Shown: in pieces, positions 33,601 to 43,238 of the stretch
Layout: every line of letters begins with the position of its first letter
Position numbering within the stretch: position 1 is the first letter of the stretch
NCBI GenBank assembly: GCA_001510575.1
Contig: LNGK01000010.1
Span: 1,713,111 to 1,777,110 of the forward strand
DNA length: 64,000 nt
Direction: 5' to 3'
From: Knoxdaviesia capensis
Taxonomy: Eukaryota > Ascomycota > Sordariomycetes > Microascales > Gondwanamycetaceae
Notes under the pieces: generated by a model
Seen by the model: the letters and a program-made list of their open reading frames with translations, nothing else
The model's database searches: none
What the model was told of the DNA's origin: nothing
Program-made: the position numbers and the translations under genes

Positions 33601-33678
33601 GACGGCGGGAAGAAGGTTGTGCAGCACGGGGCGGTAAGGCGGCCGGTGGTGAAGAAGCGGGGGGGGCGGCGGTTTTGA
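30619..33678 (+). CDS. PRP16: Pre-mRNA-splicing DEAH-box ATPase Prp16
   Basis: A single intronless exon encodes 1019 residues. Prp16 remodels the spliceosome after branching (the first step) and proofreads branch-site use. The N-terminal 300 residues are charged and low-complexity, with a bipartite-looking nuclear signal (MPKRRKLEQ, 11-19). The helicase core contains motif I GETGSGKT (334-341), TQPRRVAAMS, DEAH (431-434), SAT (463-465), FMTGQEDIEVT and motif VI QRSGRAGR (631-638). The winged-helix/ratchet and OB-fold regions follow to about residue 940, ending in a basic Glu/Arg-rich tail. The segment before motif I, REQREFLPAFAVREDLLRII, and YSIRFEDFTSKETIIKYMTDGILLRE distinguish Prp16 from Prp2, Prp22 and Prp43. 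Lack of introns over 3 kb contrasts with the 16-exon gene upstream. Confidence 0.96.
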   Translation: MDDDNEYTGSMPKRRKLEQNSSRRGNGSRYGNDTRDSTPRGTGRSRFSDNHPPSRSDRGLERMEDDPQAGDNDRALDRDWYGGDEMGGHVFGDESHNPFGSYGDSVWETQQEESAMAERMVARYDARKQQRQQENDAWETNRMLVSGVAQRREMATDFDDQEATRVHLLVHELRPPFLDGRTIFTKQLDPVPAVKDNQSDMAVFSRKGSRVVREARQQRERQRQAQQATTVAGTTLGNIMGVHDEDGDSAIPIAGEDDAKKQKKPGATAPPTGSSNKFSAHLKPNEAAGGPNGGASDFSKSKTLREQREFLPAFAVREDLLRIIRENQVVIVVGETGSGKTTQLTQFLYEDGYGSRGMIACTQPRRVAAMSVAKRVSEEMQVTLGNLVGYSIRFEDFTSKETIIKYMTDGILLRESLTEPDLDQYSCVIMDEAHERALNTDILMGLFKKILQRRRDLKLIVTSATMNSKRFSDFFGGAPEFIIPGRTFPVDVTFHRSPVEDYVDQAVQQVLSIHVSMDPGDILVFMTGQEDIEVTAELIQTRLDALNDPPKMLILPIYSQMPADLQARIFDRAPPGTRKCIVATNIAETSLTVDGIKYVVDSGYSKLKVYNPKMGMDTLQITPISQANASQRSGRAGRTGPGKAFRLFTEKAFKEELYVQTIPEIQRTNLSNTVLMLKSLGVKDLLDFDFMDPPPQETMTTSMFDLWALGALDNLGELTDLGQKMSAFPMDPSLSKLLITSVEYGCSEEVMTIVSMLSVPGVFYRPKERQEEADTQREKFWVHESDHLTYLQVYTAWQANRFSDSWCARHFLQAKSLRRAKEIREQLADIMKMHKMATASCGMDWDVVRRCICSGYYHQAARYRGSGEYINLRTNVGVQLHPTSALYAGHPPDYIVYHELILTGKVYVSTVTAVDPHWLADLGGVFYSIKEKGYSATQKRVTETEFNRRVEIETRMAEDREREEKRKRAEEERERERERNASRAGGASGSGGAADGGKKVVQHGAVRRPVVKKRGGRRF

Positions 33679-33791
33679 GATTGCATATATCGGAGCATGG
33701 TTTAAATCATCTTGTATTCATTCGTCCAGAGGGGACGTCACCCTCTCTTTGGAAAGATAGCACTCATCTAGCAAGCCAATATATAAACTGA

Positions 33792-35176
33792 TCACTTCGC
33801 AGCCGCCTCCCGCTCAGCAGCCAACTCTTCAAACGCAGTCAACAGGTCCTCCTTCAAGTCCTCCCACGCCTCGACGCCAACACTCACACGCATCAGCCGC
33901 CGATCCACAGTCTTGTCGGTCATCGCGCGCCACTCAATCAGGCTCTCGACGCCGCCGAGGCTGGTCGCGTGGTGGAAGATGTGCAGCTTGGACGGCAACG
34001 CGCGGGCGGCATCGGCGTCGACCATCCAGATGGAGAACACAGGCCCAAAGCCGCGCGGCATCTGCGCGCGCAGCCACGAGCCGGCGTCGGCCGCCTCGGG
34101 CTGCAGACTGGCGTGCTGCACGCGGGACACCAGGCGCGCCACCGCCGACGCCGTCGCGGACGCCGCGGCCGCGCCGGCCAGCCAGCCAGCCAGCCGGGTG
34201 GCGCTCTCGCTCTGGCGGAGCACGCGGAGCTCCAGCGTGCGCAGGCTGCGCAGGCCGAGCCAGCCCTCCAGACTGCCCATGACGGAGCCGAGGAACACGC
34301 GCTCGGCGACCAGGCCGGCGCGCGTGGCCTCGGCCGCGGCGCCGCGGAACCCCGCCGGGTTGACGGCCAGCACGCCGCACAGCATGTCGGAGTGGCCGCC
34401 GAAGTACTTGGTGCCGGAGTGCATGGCGAAGGCGGCGCCCAGCGCAAACGGGTCCTGCAGCGGCGGCGGCGCAAACGTCGCGTCGACCGTCAGCACGGCG
34501 CCCGTGGCGCGCGCGATCGCGGCGTACGCGGCGATGTCGGTGGCCTCGCCGGTCGGGTTGATCGGCGTCTCGACGTGGATCACGTCGCCGGGCTGCAGCT
34601 CGGCGGCGCGCGCCAGCGGGATCACCTCCAGGCCCGTCAGCTTGGACACGAGCTGCAGTACGCCGTGGCAGCCGTGGTAGCCGCCGGTCACGGCCACGCG
34701 GCGCGGGTTGAGGAACACGATCAGCGCGTGGAAGGCGGCGAGCCCGCTGGCGTAGGTCACCGCCGGGCCGCCGAGGATCGCGGTGAGCAGGGCTTCCAGG
34801 CGCGTGGTGTTGGGGGAGGACACGCGCGAGTAGATGTGCGAGTCTTTAGGTGCGAGGGGCTGTGTTTTTTTTGGGGGGGGGCCGTCAGGAAGTATTTCCG
34901 GGGACTTTCAGAAAGGAGGGCGGGGATGGGAACGGGGAAGGCTGGTAGGGGGGCACTTACGTCCGGGTTGTCCATGCGCTCGGTCGGCTGCAGCTGGTCC
35001 GGGTCTCGGGAGTACTCGAAGGTGGTCGACACGTGCATGGCCGGCGCGATGGCGCGGTGGATACTGATGTCCTGGTCGGCCACCAGCGACAGCGTCGAGA
35101 GGGCCAGCGGCCGCGAGCCGGGCTTAGGGGCCGTGACCGAGCGGTCCGGCACGGAGGTTGGTTCCGGAGCGGACAT
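33792..35176 (-). CDS. Cystathionine beta-lyase / gamma-synthase family PLP enzyme
   Basis: Two exons (35176-34961, 34859-33792) encode 427 residues of the Cys/Met-metabolism PLP-dependent family. The motifs APAMHVSTTFEYS, YSRVSSPNTTRLEALL, TYASGLAAFHAL, YHGCHGV, ETPINPTGEA, VDATFAPP and SGTKYFGGHSDML are present; the PLP lysine is K223 in SGTKY. The enzyme probably cleaves or forms cystathionine in methionine-cysteine interconversion. The sequence is closer to a fungal subgroup with the YHGCHG motif than to the canonical bacterial gamma-synthase, so the exact reaction is uncertain. The acceptor at 34861-34860 (CACAG) keeps the frame and adds PLAPKD before SHIYSR. A nearer AG (AAAG) would shift the frame. 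A run of eight or nine Gs on the + strand lies inside the intron. Confidence 0.88.
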
Positions 35177-36620
35177 GGCGGGGTATGTATGCCGGGGGAG
35201 CAGTTTTCAAGAAGTGTAAGGAATAGAAGCAGTGTCTCCGAGGTCGGAGAATCAGGTGGTGAACGGTGATCGCCGGTCGTCTGAGAAACCGCCGTGTTAG
35301 TCAGATACGGCCGTCCGTCTAGCCGATATCGATATACAGAGACAATGGCAGCGCAGAAGAGAAGATGTCACACAATACTCACACTTCCTCGTAGTAGATT
35401 TGAAGATTAGGATGAAGCAGCGAGAGGCTTGAAAAAGAGCAATGACGAGAAGGAACTAAAGAAACGGACTCCACCTGGAAAAATTGAATAATTAAAAAAA
35501 AGAAAAAAAAAAAAAAGATGCTTGAATTCAGGCGGTAAATTGAGTGATAGCACGACCCGATAAAAAGTCCCAGTTTATTCTCCTCCCAGCCAAAAGATAC
35601 TAGCCACGTACGAAACGAAGTAAAGAAGTTGGGCGGAGGTGGTTTTTACTGACGGCCGGCCGCCAGTGGGTTTTCCCACTCTCCGACCAAAAGGCGACTG
35701 CTCTCCCGTCGCTGCCCGAAGATCGGAGGAGAAGCATCGAACCACGTGCAGGAGACAATGGTTGCAGTGTCTGGTTTTGATTTGTCGGATGGCTCCACCC
35801 CGGAATGGTCGCCTTAAGCTTTTTGCGGTCTTTTCTTCTTGATGTGTTTGTAGTGTGTAGTTGGGTCAAGGTTGTTCCGGGGTTCGGGTGAACGGCGCGC
35901 CTCCGGTCCGTTCCCGCACCGCCGGACTTCAAAGCGTCGTCGGCCCGGCCGGACGGACCCGGGAACTCCGGCAGCTCCTTCCCTCCGATATATCTCGGCA
36001 CATCGGCAACAGACGATTCAACCGTTCTTCTCCGAACTGAAATCATATGTCTGAAAATGAAAAAAATGCATTATATTCTGCCAGAAAACCATTGGACTCT
36101 GGTCGTCTATTCGGAAGACAGTGCTCGGCAGCAGCCCATGGTGCGCAAACATCTGCCCTCCAACGTCTTGGACAAGACGATTCTAACGCCGCCTGGAGGC
36201 CTTCCCTTTCCTGGCCGCGACTCTTGTTTCCCAGAAAAGACAAAATTCAAATATGCATAAAACCCCAAACTCCCAAGTATCCCGTTCCAATATTTCTCTC
36301 TTCAGTCTGGTCTCATGAGCTGTTGCAACAAGCCCAGAAGAAGACAAATCATCGCGTATCCGCAGGTCCTTTCTCGGCCCCTTTCCCAACCACATTAATC
36401 CAGATAAATCATAACCTCCGCCGTGATACCCATTGCTCGGAACCGGAAAACGAGAAAAATCAGTTGCAAGCCAGACAGAAACCCGAAGACCGTAAATATT
36501 CGTATAGGGGGAGAATGGGAGGATAAGTCAGATATGAGATACCCTCAACCTCGAAGCCCACCACGCTCGCATCAGACCCGCTGTCTGTTGCTTTTCTTTT
36601 TAATTTTTGTCGACCAAGAA
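35177..36620. other. Intergenic region
   Basis: 1.4 kb between two minus-strand genes. It contains the promoter of the PLP enzyme gene with A-rich homopolymers near 35493-35517, a CACGTG E-box near 35742, and the 3' flank of the orphan gene at 36621. Frames near 36047-36526 have no recognisable family and are not called. Confidence 0.55.
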
Positions 36621-37556
36621 TTACACCTTCTGCGGAATCTCCGGTGCTCCGGCCTGGTTCTTGGGAATACTGTTCATTTCCTCTCCAACGGTGGGGGCTC
36701 GATTGCGTGTGCTCCAAAACGCAGCCTTGCCATTAGGCCCAGCGGCACCCGGGATGCTGCCGGCGGGGTTCTGGGCCGGATTGACCGGGGCGTCATCGCC
36801 AAAGCGGGAGAACAGTCCGCGACGACGGTGGGCGAGAATGCGGTGGTCGTCGAGGCCAACATCCTCAAACAGGCCGTCTTCTTCGCGGGGATGACCCTTG
36901 AGACGGTCGCCGAGAACAGGTCGAGCCGGCCGGCCGGATCGGGGCATTCTAGCGTCGAGGCTTTGGCGGCCTGGGATGTCGTAGGTAGGGACTTGAGATC
37001 GAGCACAGACATCCTAGATTGCCAGGAAGGATCAGTTGACGTTCAAATATCCCACGGTTCTCTGTATACGACGTCAACTTACAAATGACCGGCGATAGGA
37101 ATCGAACGACTCCCGCGAGATGGAAAACTGTTCCATGTCGCTGCTACTGGATGAGGTTCGAGACACCTGCCAGTTGGTCTTCTCCTCGGACGGCGAGGGC
37201 TAGCAAAAAGGACACAGCCAACAGTCAGCGTCTGCCAGTAAATCAACAAAACTCGCCACAGTCCAGAATATCGGAAGACTTACAGGAAGATATGTGCCGC
37301 GATCATTGACGACTGTGGTTGTCGGAGATCGTGTCAGTACCGTATTCGTTATTCAACCAGCTGGACATATAACACTTTGCATACCACTCATTTTGTACTC
37401 GCCAGTGTCCATGCTTTTGCGGCTGCGGACGCTGAGCACGGCAGTGGACTTCTGGTCCGCCGATTCAGCCCGCTCGAAACCCGGAGACTCCGGCGACGCC
37501 GGGATTTGCAATGGCTCGGCCTGCGTCCGACGGCTGAAGATGGAACGGAAAGGCAT
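36621..37556 (-). CDS. Conserved fungal protein of unknown function (FEDVGL / RRRGLFSRFGD)
   Basis: Four exons (37556-37385, 37312-37284, 37199-37083, 37013-36621) encode 236 residues with GT-AG introns and matching phases. The product begins MPFRSIFSRRTQAEP. It contains NDRGTYLPPSPSEEK (across exons 2-3), FSISRESFDSYRRSFD (exon 3 into 4), YDIPGRQSLDARMPRS, LFEDVGLDDHR and RRRGLFSRFGD. I recall Aspergillus orphans sharing these blocks in the same order, but no named domain. It is hydrophilic with no signal peptide or membrane segment. Serine/arginine-rich blocks suggest a phosphorylated regulatory or scaffold protein; that is inference. Exon 2 is only 29 nt. The leader on the minus strand (37800-37920) is C/T-rich. 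The neighbouring DUF2417 gene is divergent, 3.8 kb away. Confidence 0.82.
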
Positions 37557-39957
37557 ATTGAAAAGTGGTGATAGAAGATATTCAGAAGAGGATGTTGAAA
37601 GTTCGGATATTAGACAAGGACAATCGTGAAATTATGACTTTTTAAGAGGGAATCAGCGTGGTGTCGAGAGTGCTCGGTATGATGTAAGTCAGTAGTCAGT
37701 TGACAAAGATGAGTAAGGAGAGGGATCGTAGAGTAAGGAATTAGTGATATAGAATTAGAAGAGTTTAATAGAAGCAATTGGTATACACGAAGATGAAGAA
37801 AATATAAGAGATAGACCATGAACGGGAAGAATTTTATAAGAGGAAAAGAAGAGAATAAAGAACAAAGAAGAAGAGGAAGAGGAATGGAAAGAAAGGCAGA
37901 AGAGTGGAAATCCCGAGAATACGACGGAGAAATCGAGGCAAATTCTTGTGCTAAAGGAAGGAACGGGAGGTCGGCCACTCTTTCCTCAATAGGAACGGTA
38001 ATCAATCGGATGGGGAAATAAATGAATATTCTTTCTATTTCCTTTTTCAATGGGATTTTCCTTTCTTATTTCTATTTCTATTTTATCTTTTATTCCGGTT
38101 CCCCTGTTCCGTTTTTAGCTTCTCTAACTGTCCAAAACTATTTCCTGTCACAGTACCAAACGCCTTGACGATGATCGACAACCACGCGATGCAATCGAAA
38201 CAATCGGGAGACTTGGGTTCTTGGGCAAACAACAGAAAACGGGCTCTCGCGGACGGTCAGAAAAGCGGACGAAACTGGGCACTGGAGGCAGAGTACAGGG
38301 GGAGGTTCGGGGGATAAAGTCAGAAGAAGCAGAAGACAAGAACAACAGTGATTGATTTTCATTTTGGCCTCTTCTGGGCTCAGAAGAGAGAGAGGGTGGT
38401 CTGGCTTAGGGACCTTTTCGTCATGAAAGGAAAAACAACTGGGGCATGGGCTGCTGTTTTGTTAGGTTAGCTCAGCCCAGGACATACCTGGACGACAACG
38501 TGAGAATTGTCGAGAGTTGGGGGAGTGGGCAGACCATTTACGGGTTTCGGGACGGACTTTGTTCCAATACCGTCAAGAGGGGGAGGGACACACATTGGGC
38601 CGCCAGCAAGTCAAAGTCAGGCCCACCTCTCTCGTTCATCTTTTCCCGAGAGGGACAGAGACGTCTCCAACTCGGGGATTCAGCCCCGGTTTTGTCACTT
38701 GTTTGCTAGACTGTCCCGGGCGCACATGGGACGTTTGTTTTCTCCTCCCCCTTCGAATAACACAACTGCTGTTGGTGGTCGGTGGACCTGGTTGTGTTGG
38801 CCTTACCATGCATGGGTCGGGCTACCCCCATTCGGTGTTTCTGGCTACTTAGGCTGTCCCGCGAGGAAGAGCCTATCACTTACCCGGGGGAGGGAACACT
38901 AGAATCCGCCCCATCCTTTCGTCGGTCGACGTTTTAACTTATCGTCGGGTCTTGGATCTGCCCGCCAGTTTCTCTCTAGGAGGCGGAACGCTCAACGCCG
39001 GTGCTTCCAGTGGCAACCGCATGTGCGCCAACAACTCCAAACGGGGCGAACGGGACAGACAGATATCTACTACTACTCCCGTGTTTGAGAGCAGCAACTC
39101 TTGGGACAGTTGGGGTGAGAAGAGGGGTGACCTGTTTTGCAGATCCATTGGTTCTACCGTTCAGCGCCCAGTGGAAAATCTGAAAAATCCCATCAGCGAG
39201 AGAACCACGCGTCCAACGCATCATGCTAGAGTGAGATCAAGGAACAGATTTGGGGTCGGCAACAGAAATTGAGGCCCTGGATTGCGTCCAGGAACTCAGC
39301 CAGCCATTCCAACTAGAAGGAAAACAGCAAATTAAAAACATCTTCAGCCCGCCTTGGTTCGGCATGCCCGGGCAAAAAACTTCTTCGGCAGAGTGCCTGG
39401 AACTAACGGACGCCCCATACTAAGCGGCCAGACTGTGAGGGACTTAGGTGGACGGTGTTGTCTATCTTACCTTCTCGTGGTGGCCTTTGGTCGACCATGA
39501 GGCAGAGCTGTTTTCCTTCGTCTTTTGCCACTGCCGTGAGATGGAGGAACGAGCGAATCTTGGAGTCAATCCCCATTCCAATGCAGGTTCGACAGTAATA
39601 TCTCGGTAGGCCTGCTTGGTATTTTGTTCCAGCTGTCCGGGAACAGCAAGTCCAACGACAAAAGTGACAAATGGAGACGGGGCATACAGAGTACTCCGAG
39701 CTAGGAGTTGATTCCATTAAAAGACGACAATCTGTCTCTCGTTGTGCAACCCCTGCACATCTGACGCCATTTATCTCGATCGGTGATATAGTCGAGCAAC
39801 AAAAAAAACCACTTTAGAAAGACCAGGAAAGTGTGGGTTGCCAATGTCGTCATAGCCCACCTCAAGCGAGACCACGTCGGTTCCAGAACAATCAAAAAGC
39901 AGGATTCCTCTCCACTGAAGTGGCCGTGTTTGTTAGGAAGAAGGAACCGGAAATCCG

Positions 39958-39984
39958 TGCTGCTGCTGCTGCTGCTGCTGCTGC
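39958..39984. repeat. TGC/GCA trinucleotide repeat, nine units
   Basis: Perfect (TGC)9 in intergenic sequence, not within a supported reading frame. On either strand it would encode Cys/Ala/Leu or Ala/Gln/Ser. Confidence 0.9.
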
Positions 39985-40910
39985 GAGTTTTGAAAGGAGC
40001 AGGTCGGTAAGATCTCACTCTTCTGTCATACTTGTGTCTTCGTGGGGCCACACGCCCGGATCTTTGGTTCCCTCGTTAGCGAGGGTCACGGCGAAGCATT
40101 CCTGCTCGAACCTGCAGGATTGACGGTGCACCACAAACACGCACCCTGGGCCAGTCAGCGGCGTCCGTATTTGGAAATTCAGCGGCGGTGAACCTGTTTG
40201 CTGTCGTGCTCACAACCGTCGGGAAACATCGCCTGAGTGTGCTGGTACCGCAGGACAGTCCCCCGCAGCTAATCAGCTCGGGCAATGAGGACATCAGCCA
40301 GCAGTAGCCATTATCAACAGGAAAGCACCGGAGCTTTATCTGTTATCTTCGGGTCATTAAAGTCGAAATATGAGCCGCGTGACGCGGTCACCTCAGCTGA
40401 GAATGTCGCGATCGGGACCGCATAAGCCACAGACTGCAGATACATCTCGCTCCTCATGACCTACGATAGCCCCTGAGAATCAGGGGACTGTCGCATTCTA
40501 TCGCTGGCGTTGTTGTTTAAACGCTGCACGGAAATCTGTATATGGGTTGTTGTCACGCGGAGGTTTTTCTGTCCGCGGACACCACGACTCCATCCCAATC
40601 CGACACACTGTCGTTTTTTCTCATTGGATACGGCCTAGCCCAGAGAATGGCAGTGCTATTTTCTGTACTGCCGGGACGTGGTACGCATTTTCCCCACCCC
40701 CATTCGGCGCTTTGAATCGGCTGGTCCTCCCGGAGCCAGGACAAGCTTGGCAGCTTGGATAATGGGTGGACTGCTGCAATATCTACTGCACGGTCTGTTG
40801 TATATCTTGATCTGAGGCTGTGAAACAACCCACTCTCCCACGGCACGCTTCTTGGTTCTGTATGGAGGCCTCTCCTCTCGCGTTGAGTGGGGTCTCGATA
40901 TATGCCAATA

Positions 40911-40956
40911 TATTAGGGTTGGGGTTATACCCAAATTTTGCCCGCGTACTAGGGTT
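40911..40956. promoter_or_regulatory. Telobox-like units upstream of the DUF2417 gene
   Basis: TATTAGGGTTGGGGTTA and CTAGGGTT occur within 46 bp, about 430-475 bp upstream of ATG 41386. Confidence 0.45.
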
Positions 40957-41385
40957 GATCATGTGCAACCCCAAATGCCTTCCGTTTGCAGAGAAACGTC
41001 GCCGCAATCCAAACTTCTGTTTGCCTAACCCAACTTTACGTGTGCATCTTACAGCGCTCCTCACCAATTTTTCCCCAAACTACTGCCGTCATCTCTGTGG
41101 CGCCATGACGTTACCACTACGTGCTTCAGAAAGAGCTAGATGGGAGCAAGTGACCGACAAATCCGGGGGAAATGGCCGAACCGCAGACGTATAAGATGGA
41201 TTCAAGTGCCGGGTCGCTTGTTTGACAGGTCTGCTCTTCCCCGTATTTTCCTTTTCTAAGACATCGGGGTGCTCGATGAATACAAAGTTACCGATACGAA
41301 CAGGCGCCGAGTTACAAGAACAACCAGCAATTATTAAGTACTCCAGAAGACCTTCACGCTTGGAAAAAAGAAAAGAGGCACAAAC

Positions 41386-43238
41386 ATGCCGAAAAATCCC
41401 TTCTCGTCTTCGTCCCCGAAGCCGGACTCGGACCGCGCCGAGGACGGGCCGGCCCCCGACGAGCGCACCCGGCTGCTCGGCCGCCGGTCGGAAGATGAAC
41501 GGCGGAGCGTCTCGGCGACCCGGCAGCACCAGCCGTGGAGTGGCAACGGGTATAATCGGGTGCCGGCCACGGCACTGTCGCCGGATGACCCTGCGGTAAG
41601 AGGCATCCCTTTTGCTGAAAAAGAATGTCAAGATCTTCAATGAAACTCAAACTAACGAGGAGCTGTGATGCGTTGCTTCTGGCAGGTCTCGCCGTATAAT
41701 CTCTGGACCGTGCGTCTGATGCGCAACATGACCATTGTGTTCACCATCTTGACGGGAGCGTGGTGGCTGGTGCTCCTGATCAGCGCCTTTGCAACCCCGC
41801 CGGGCCTGAATGTCCCTGGATCGCCGTTCTTTGCATGGGCGACCTCGACTATTGCCCTCGTGCTGCTCGTCTTCACACTGTTGTTCTTCAGCTCGCCGTC
41901 GGCGTCAGCTCGGATCCTCTGTCTCATCACGGCAGCTTTCCTTGCTCTCGATACACTGCTCGTCCTGTCGGTGACCAAGATTCGGCACGAAGAGCGCTGG
42001 ATCGGAATTGTATCGGTAGGATGTAAGTTTCAGCGCCTATTCCGAGATGTCACGTCCAAGGCTAACTCTGTTCATTGTCTGCGCTTCAAGGGGCTTGTTT
42101 CATCAGCATCTGGACAATACTTGCCGAACGCATTGTTGCCTGGGGAAAGGCCGAAGAAGAGCAGCGCTTGACCGGCCGCGCCGAGACCCGCCGGTCCGTC
42201 CTCGAGTGGTCGCAGGTCGTGGCGTTCTCCACGACTCTACTGATCATCAGCGTCGTCGTCGCCCTCATGACCCTGACCACAATCCTCCGCAGCTTCGACA
42301 CCAGCCTTGGCGCTCCGGGAAAGATGTACAAGGTCGACAGCGGGAAGTACCAGTTGCATGTGTACTGCCACGGCAAAGGCGGCACCAATAGCAGCAGCAG
42401 CCTGGATGATCTCGGGCTGCCCCACTCGGAGAAGAAAAAGCGTCTGCCGACAGTGCTGATCGAGGGCGGCGAGCGCCCCGTGGAAGACGGGCTGTGGAAG
42501 TTTGCCGACGAGGCCCTCGAAAACGGCACAATCTCGCGCTACTGCTGGGTCGACCGCCCCGGGTTCGCATGGAGCGACGCCGCCCCGTCGCCGCTGTCCG
42601 CTGGCATGGCTGTCGCCGCAACCACCGAGGCGCTGGAGCGCGCCGGCGAAACTGGCCCGTGGGTGGTGATGGCAGCCGGCGTCGGCGGTGTGTACGCGCG
42701 GCAGTTCGCAGCAAACGAAGGTCCCAAGGTTCAGGGCGTGCTCTTCGTCGACGCGTCCGGCGGAAGTGCGGACGGCGGCGCCACTCTCTCGGCCATCGGT
42801 GGTCCCGGCCGCGGGTTCCTCCTCTGGCTACGCGGCGCCGTGCTGGCTCCGCTCGGCGTCGAGGCGCTGGTGGCCGCGGTAGTCGGCGGCCGGGCGAAGA
42901 AGGACCGGGTGTGGGGCCGCTCGTCCCGCCACGGCGCCAAGACCCTCCTGGCACGCCTGCAGGAGAACCTCGTCGCACGCTCGCTCACGGCGCGCGAGCT
43001 AACCGCCAGCGTGCACCTGCAGCGCCGCAACATGCCGGTGTCGGTCGTGAGCTCGGGCAAGGAGACCCGGCGCAGTGCGCAGTGGGAGGCCAGCCAGAAG
43101 GCGCTGACGACGACGATCTCGGATAACCTGGTCACGTGGGAAGTGGTCGACGATGCGTCGCACTGGGTGTGGGAATCGCCGGCTGGGCGGGATGTGCTCG
43201 AGAAGCGGTTGAAGGAGCTGATCAGTGTGGCCGAGTAA
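41386..43238 (+). CDS. DUF2417 multi-pass membrane protein with alpha/beta-hydrolase-like domain
   Basis: Three exons (41386-41595, 41686-42022, 42091-43238) encode 564 residues. A polar N-terminus with DERTRLLGRR (a dileucine-like sorting signal) precedes at least five hydrophobic helices between about residues 80 and 255 (TIVFTILTGAWWLVLLISAF; IALVLLVFTLLFF; ILCLITAAFLALDTLLVL; ACFISIWTILAERIVAW; VVAFSTTLLIISVVVALMTL). An alpha/beta-hydrolase-like half follows from about 275. This matches the fungal DUF2417 family, often labelled mitochondrial integral membrane protein in Aspergillus. At the nucleophile elbow the sequence is A377-A-G-V-G381, with no serine where G-x-S-x-G is expected, although a late histidine (H540) is present. 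Hydrolase activity is therefore doubtful. The function is unknown. Confidence 0.87.

Larger units (their letters stand above)
37557..41385. other. Intergenic region with a CTG repeat and telobox-like units
   Basis: 3.8 kb between divergent genes and no supported gene. The part near 37557-38120 is A/G-rich on the + strand and is probably the leader and promoter of the minus-strand orphan. A nine-unit TGC repeat lies at 39958-39984. Telobox-like units TTAGGGTTGGGGTTA and CTAGGGTT lie at 40913-40927 and 40949-40956, about 450 bp upstream of the DUF2417 gene. Confidence 0.55.

Noticed and set aside
32818..33627. Minus-strand frame of 269 codons over PRP16
   Set aside because: Antisense to the C-terminal part of Prp16; Leu/Arg/His-rich composition without homology.
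33969..35219. + strand frame of 416 codons over the PLP enzyme gene
   Set aside because: Antisense shadow of a recognised enzyme. It has no domain and runs through the real gene's intron.
37085..37160. tRNA-like B-box resemblance (GAGGTTCGAGAC)
   Set aside because: It lies inside exon 3 of the orphan gene. No cloverleaf, A box or terminator T-run is evident.
37610..38050. Minus-strand frame of 146 codons, Leu/Ser/Phe-rich
   Set aside because: It is a translation of the C/T-rich leader of the orphan gene starting at 37556 and only mimics a membrane protein.
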